64,000 nucleotides of DNA from Apostichopus japonicus (Eukaryota > Echinodermata > Holothuroidea > Aspidochirotida > Stichopodidae): the NCBI RefSeq assembly GCF_037975245.1, contig NC_092568.1, positions 20,243,001 to 20,307,000 on the forward strand, in the 5' to 3' direction. The notes beneath the pieces are model-generated. The model was not told the origin of the DNA, made no database searches, and saw nothing but the letters and a program-made list of their open reading frames with translations. A program made the translations under genes and the position numbers. Of the stretch, positions 61,801 to 64,000 are shown piece after piece (the stretch's first letter is position 1; every line of letters begins with the position of its first letter).

Positions 61801-64000
61801 GAAAAAGTACAGCAGGAAAAGTGCCTACTAAAGCAACTAAGGGTATCTGAAATGATCTAAAATCAGTTATAACCATACAATGGACAATAACATGTCATGA
61901 TTACACACTCTATGCAGCATCCTGGCCACAAACTTTTCCCACTAGATCCGTTTGTCACGCAACCAACTCTTAACTCGGCCTCTCCAAGCCCTGCTCTTCT
62001 CCACTCCATCCTCCTCCCTCCCCCTCTCAGTCCATAAATTTATCAATTTTTTTATCAAATTTATAAATTTATCCACAGTCATGCACCTATTTGCCACAAG
62101 TCCCCTTCCTTATTTCAAAACCAAGAACACTAATTCAGTGCATTTGAAATGCAAGTGGGTATGATCTTCAAATGTGCCAACTTAACTTTGGAAATTGCTC
62201 ATGCGAATGACACTAAATCTATTATGCTTTTCATTCTGTTCTTATTCGAAGGGCAAGCCTTTATTAACTTCAAATTGGACATTTTAGCAGTTGGCTTTTT
62301 GTGTCAAAAAACACATAAAAAAAAAAACAACTTGAAATTGAACTCTTAAGGGGTTAGGTGCAGTGCTCATCACACTACATCAGATATAGTTGGTATATTG
62401 GGTTGAAATATAGCTGTAGGTCCAAATATATAAAATTTTCATACCAATAAAATCTTACCCGAGATGTCAACTAAATGTGGCATTTCTTCACTACAATCAT
62501 CAAGGTTGGTACTAATTCTGTTTAAACCTTTCTTGATTCACAGACGACTGTTGCTTACATGGCCCATCTTGCCCTCTCAAAATAACAAACACACACTGTC
62601 AGGTGTTTCTTACTATTGTCCATCCTATTGACCCGACATAATAACAATTAAAGATTCAAAGGGTTTCTCACACTCGGCTGATAATAGTTTCTGTTATCAT
62701 TTATATGAAGTTGAGACGTTTTCCTCCCATCTCTTCGATAATTCCACTAAAATAATTGCCAAATAATTTTTTTTAAATGGTTGTTAATGACCACTTTTTT
62801 ATATCAAATAATTTGTAATGTATCACCTTTTTTATAGCTGTTTATTTGACATTTGGTGAATCTATTTACAGACTCAGTAATGATTAGTACAGTTTTATAT
62901 GTAACACCTGGGATGCAAGCCTTCTATATGATACTGTACAGTATAATACACACTCACACAGATAAGAACAGCACTGATCAAAATCAATCAATCAATAACC
63001 AGGGATCAATATTTTTGAACCCTCTGGACAATAAAATCTCATCCGATTTGAGGAAGAGTTTACTCTAAATAGTCACCGCCTGTGTGTTTAGGTATATTCA
63101 CACAGTTATAAGCTGAAAGCAACCCACTTATGCAGTAATCTGCATTATATGGCTTGCCAATGACGATCACTGTTGGTTGTCCCTGTCTGGTCAACCAATT
63201 AGACAAATTCTTTCGATTTTATCCAAAACGACAAAGCTGGTTGTCAACAAAACTAACATACTGAAAGAAATCTATGACTAATTCTAGATGTGTTACAATT
63301 TATCGTTCTGACTTACTGTTTACTCATACGTGGAGCTACTGTCTGATATACATTGCCATGGTAACATTGCAAAATATTTTGTTTCTTGGTAAATTCCAAC
63401 GTTCTGCCTCCTGTTTCAGCACTTTCTAAAGCTGCTCACAGCTGTTACAACCCCAAGGTCAGTGTTTAAACAGTGGGTAATATCAAAGTAAAATGCGGAG
63501 GGGAGGAGAGGGGAGAGAGGGTGGGTGGGGAAGGCATTACACTATCTGAAACCTGCCATATAAAGGACGGAGATTAAGTAGATGGTTTGACGTTGTAATC
63601 AAAGCAACGACGACAAAAGAATGCAGAAAAAACTCTGCATAAATTGGAAATGAAATTAGCCCTGTTAATCGATTCTTGAATTGTTAAGCGAGTTGCTATG
63701 AAAATGTGATCGCACAATGGCCACCGACAATTAAAGTTGTGTTGTCATGTGATAAAAAAAAAATATATGCCTCTCCATCATTTAGAAAGCAACAGCGATT
63801 ATACCTCCGTCAAAATCCGTCTGACAAGACACATCAGAAAAGCTCGCACGGAGGAAAGAGATGCGAGATGGTCTTGATATATTATGAACTCTCACGACAC
63901 CAGGACCATCGTCGGACTCGGACTCGTCCGAGGATATGATGTAGTATTCATCGTTATCCAACGACTCTGATTTGTCTGTCTTGACGCGATCCCCGATGCA
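49691..64000 (-). CDS. SYT14: synaptotagmin-14/16-like gene, 3' part, incomplete at right edge
   Basis: Minus-strand exons 52929-53324 (C2A), 52350-52548 (linker and start of C2B), 50429-50544 and 49691-49894 (rest of C2B and stop) join in frame at GT/AG borders. Exon 54847-55007 and, less surely, 59786-60050 and 63896-64000 add an acidic, Ser-rich linker in compatible phases. C2B contains GLTYNTTTGRLAV, IKGSHFKQLAAGR, RRGQPNPTFKETFIFQ and ends GQQVCRWHALLES, which is the signature of SYT14/16. The calcium-binding aspartates of classical synaptotagmins are largely replaced in both C2 domains (PPKDKGGAGSY and YGAERMRKER in C2A; YNKKGIKRKN in C2B), as expected for this calcium-independent trafficking class. 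The N-terminal membrane segment is not in the window. SYT14 and SYT16 cannot be told apart here; an invertebrate may have one co-orthologue. Confidence 0.9.
50071..50311. repeat. dispersed repeat copy A (uninterrupted)
   Basis: Starts TACACACCGGCCATATCAC and ends GCTCCTACCCCCCTG. The same sequence occurs at 55175-56273, where it is split by a 783-bp insertion. It lies in the intron between the last two SYT exons. Confidence 0.8.
50429..50544 (-). CDS. SYT14: SYT14/16-like exon, C2B middle
   Basis: Completes an Asp codon split from the previous exon, then SYVKVAVMSSSGYEMSKSKS and RRGQPNPTFKETFIFQ. The donor is CAG|GTGAAC and the acceptor AAATTTTAG. Confidence 0.93.
51019..51330. repeat. 185-bp tandem duplication in a SYT intron
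   Basis: Two copies, with ATGAATGGTG at 51021 and 51206, share GGATGCTATTTTGAGATAAA and GAAGTCAAGAGCT with moderate divergence. Confidence 0.85.
52350..52548 (-). CDS. SYT14: SYT14/16-like exon, Ser-rich linker and start of C2B
   Basis: 66 codons plus one base. It begins GGDDTPYSSTSDLSQSESSS, a Ser-rich linker between C2 domains, and goes on to LLTGLTYNTTTGRLAVDII and SHFKQLAAGRAP. The acceptor is CCAACCAG and the donor CCAG|GTAGGT. Confidence 0.93.
52929..53324 (-). CDS. SYT14: SYT14/16-like exon, complete C2A domain
   Basis: Exactly 132 codons, from EMGPSVGEVEVAFQY to RLKPQSEL, so the whole C2A is one exon. It contains the polybasic NPAKRQRAKTRI strand and IRLYGAERMRKERLIGEG. The acceptor TTTCCCAG and donor CTG|GTAATG are both good. 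Confidence 0.94.
54847..55007 (-). CDS. SYT14: SYT14/16-like acidic linker exon
   Basis: 161 nt encoding AKSDDASAADSDQAAGSQEE onwards to SGDGSVAGPE. The low-complexity acidic sequence fits the disordered linker before C2A. The donor GAG|GTAAGA and acceptor TATTACAG are good and the phases fit both neighbours. Confidence 0.68.
55175..56273. repeat. dispersed repeat copy B, interrupted
   Basis: The left part (55175-55215) matches copy A at 50071 onwards, and the right part (55999-56273) continues it, including GTTAGTATGC-ATCAATACTAT, TTTGCCAGTAGGGCACATTT and GCTCCTACCCCCCTG. The inserted element is listed separately. Confidence 0.8.
55216..55998. mobile_element. 783-bp inverted-repeat transposon nested in copy B
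   Basis: The ends are CAGGGTTCTGCC and its exact complement GGCAGAACCCTG. Flanks share TATGTT directly on both sides (6 bp), which may be a short or decayed target duplication. The interior is GC-richer than its surroundings and holds a segment matching the MITE at 18177-18207 (GCGTACAAGAAAATTTTGG). The 79-codon open frame inside has no transposase motif. Confidence 0.85.
56274..59780. other. intron-like sequence of the SYT gene
   Basis: AT-rich with a poly-C patch at 56349-56364. No further linker exon is recognised, though short acidic exons would be easy to miss. Confidence 0.4.
59786..60050 (-). CDS. SYT14: probable SYT14/16-like linker exon, borders uncertain
   Basis: Encodes an acidic then Ser-rich stretch (MTPSEPEEEGEEKIPNGSAI, then VPSSSSSSHKDEVAG). 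The donor at 59786 (ACAG|GTAAAG) and an alternative at 59915 (AATG|GTAAGG) both leave phase 1, as the next exon needs. The acceptor CATCCAG at 60051 is a guess with a weak pyrimidine tract. Confidence 0.42.
60051..63895. other. intron-like sequence of the SYT gene
   Basis: AT-rich, with C-rich or G-rich patches at 61778-61797 and 63496-63530. No exon is recognised on either strand. Confidence 0.4.
63896..64000 (-). CDS. possible further SYT14/16-like acidic exon, cut by the window edge
   Basis: The minus-strand frame from the right edge reads CIGDRVKTDKSESLDNDEYY, then IISSDESESDDGPGV, acidic and Ser-rich like the other linker exons. The donor GTC|GTGAGA is only fair; it gives phase 0. Confidence 0.4.

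Overview
The window is eukaryotic nuclear DNA. Coding sequence is sparse and split by introns with GT/AG borders, the DNA is AT-rich, and there are long (TA)n tracts, minisatellites, tRNA-derived SINEs and short inverted-repeat transposons. The three recognisable genes are a secreted single-domain C-type lectin, a DHRS7-type short-chain dehydrogenase and a synaptotagmin of the SYT14/16 class. Together they suggest an invertebrate animal. I lean to a marine deuterostome, probably an echinoderm such as a sea cucumber, from the small secreted lectin and the style of the genes and repeats. That placement is inference, not proof.

Layout. 0-8.3 kb: repeats only. There is a possible hAT-like element at 28-1019, a SINE with flanking (TA)n at 2.6-3.0 kb, a 141-175 bp minisatellite at 3.4-4.45 kb that appears built from a hAT-like transposon end, more (TA)n, and a second type of tRNA-derived SINE at 7.2 kb. 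8.59-12.33 kb, plus strand: a complete three-exon C-type lectin of 176 residues. 12.3-20.4 kb: no gene recognised; it holds an intact MITE with an 8-bp target duplication (18099-18361) and a 42-bp minisatellite (19634-19843), and part may be 3' UTR of the next gene. 20.4-31.6 kb, minus strand: an eight-exon DHRS7-like gene (401 residues predicted) in which all junction phases agree; intron 1 carries a ~1 kb minisatellite. 31.6-49.7 kb: no coding exon recognised; it holds candidate 5' noncoding exons, a CpG-richer patch near 43.3-43.6 kb and a second MITE (45109-45472). 49.7-64 kb, minus strand: the 3' part of a SYT14/16-like gene. Its C2A and C2B domains are very well supported, while its acidic linker exons are less certain; the gene runs off the right edge.

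The three genes do not form a functional pathway: one is a secreted carbohydrate-recognition protein, one a membrane-anchored (probably ER) oxidoreductase, and one a membrane-trafficking C2 protein. The most interesting material is the lectin, which has jointly lost the inner disulfide pair and several calcium ligands while keeping EPN; a nested transposon insertion with its near-empty counterpart 5 kb away inside the SYT gene; two phase-compatible splice donors in a SYT linker exon; and a minisatellite derived from a transposon end. I found no convincing new multi-gene system.
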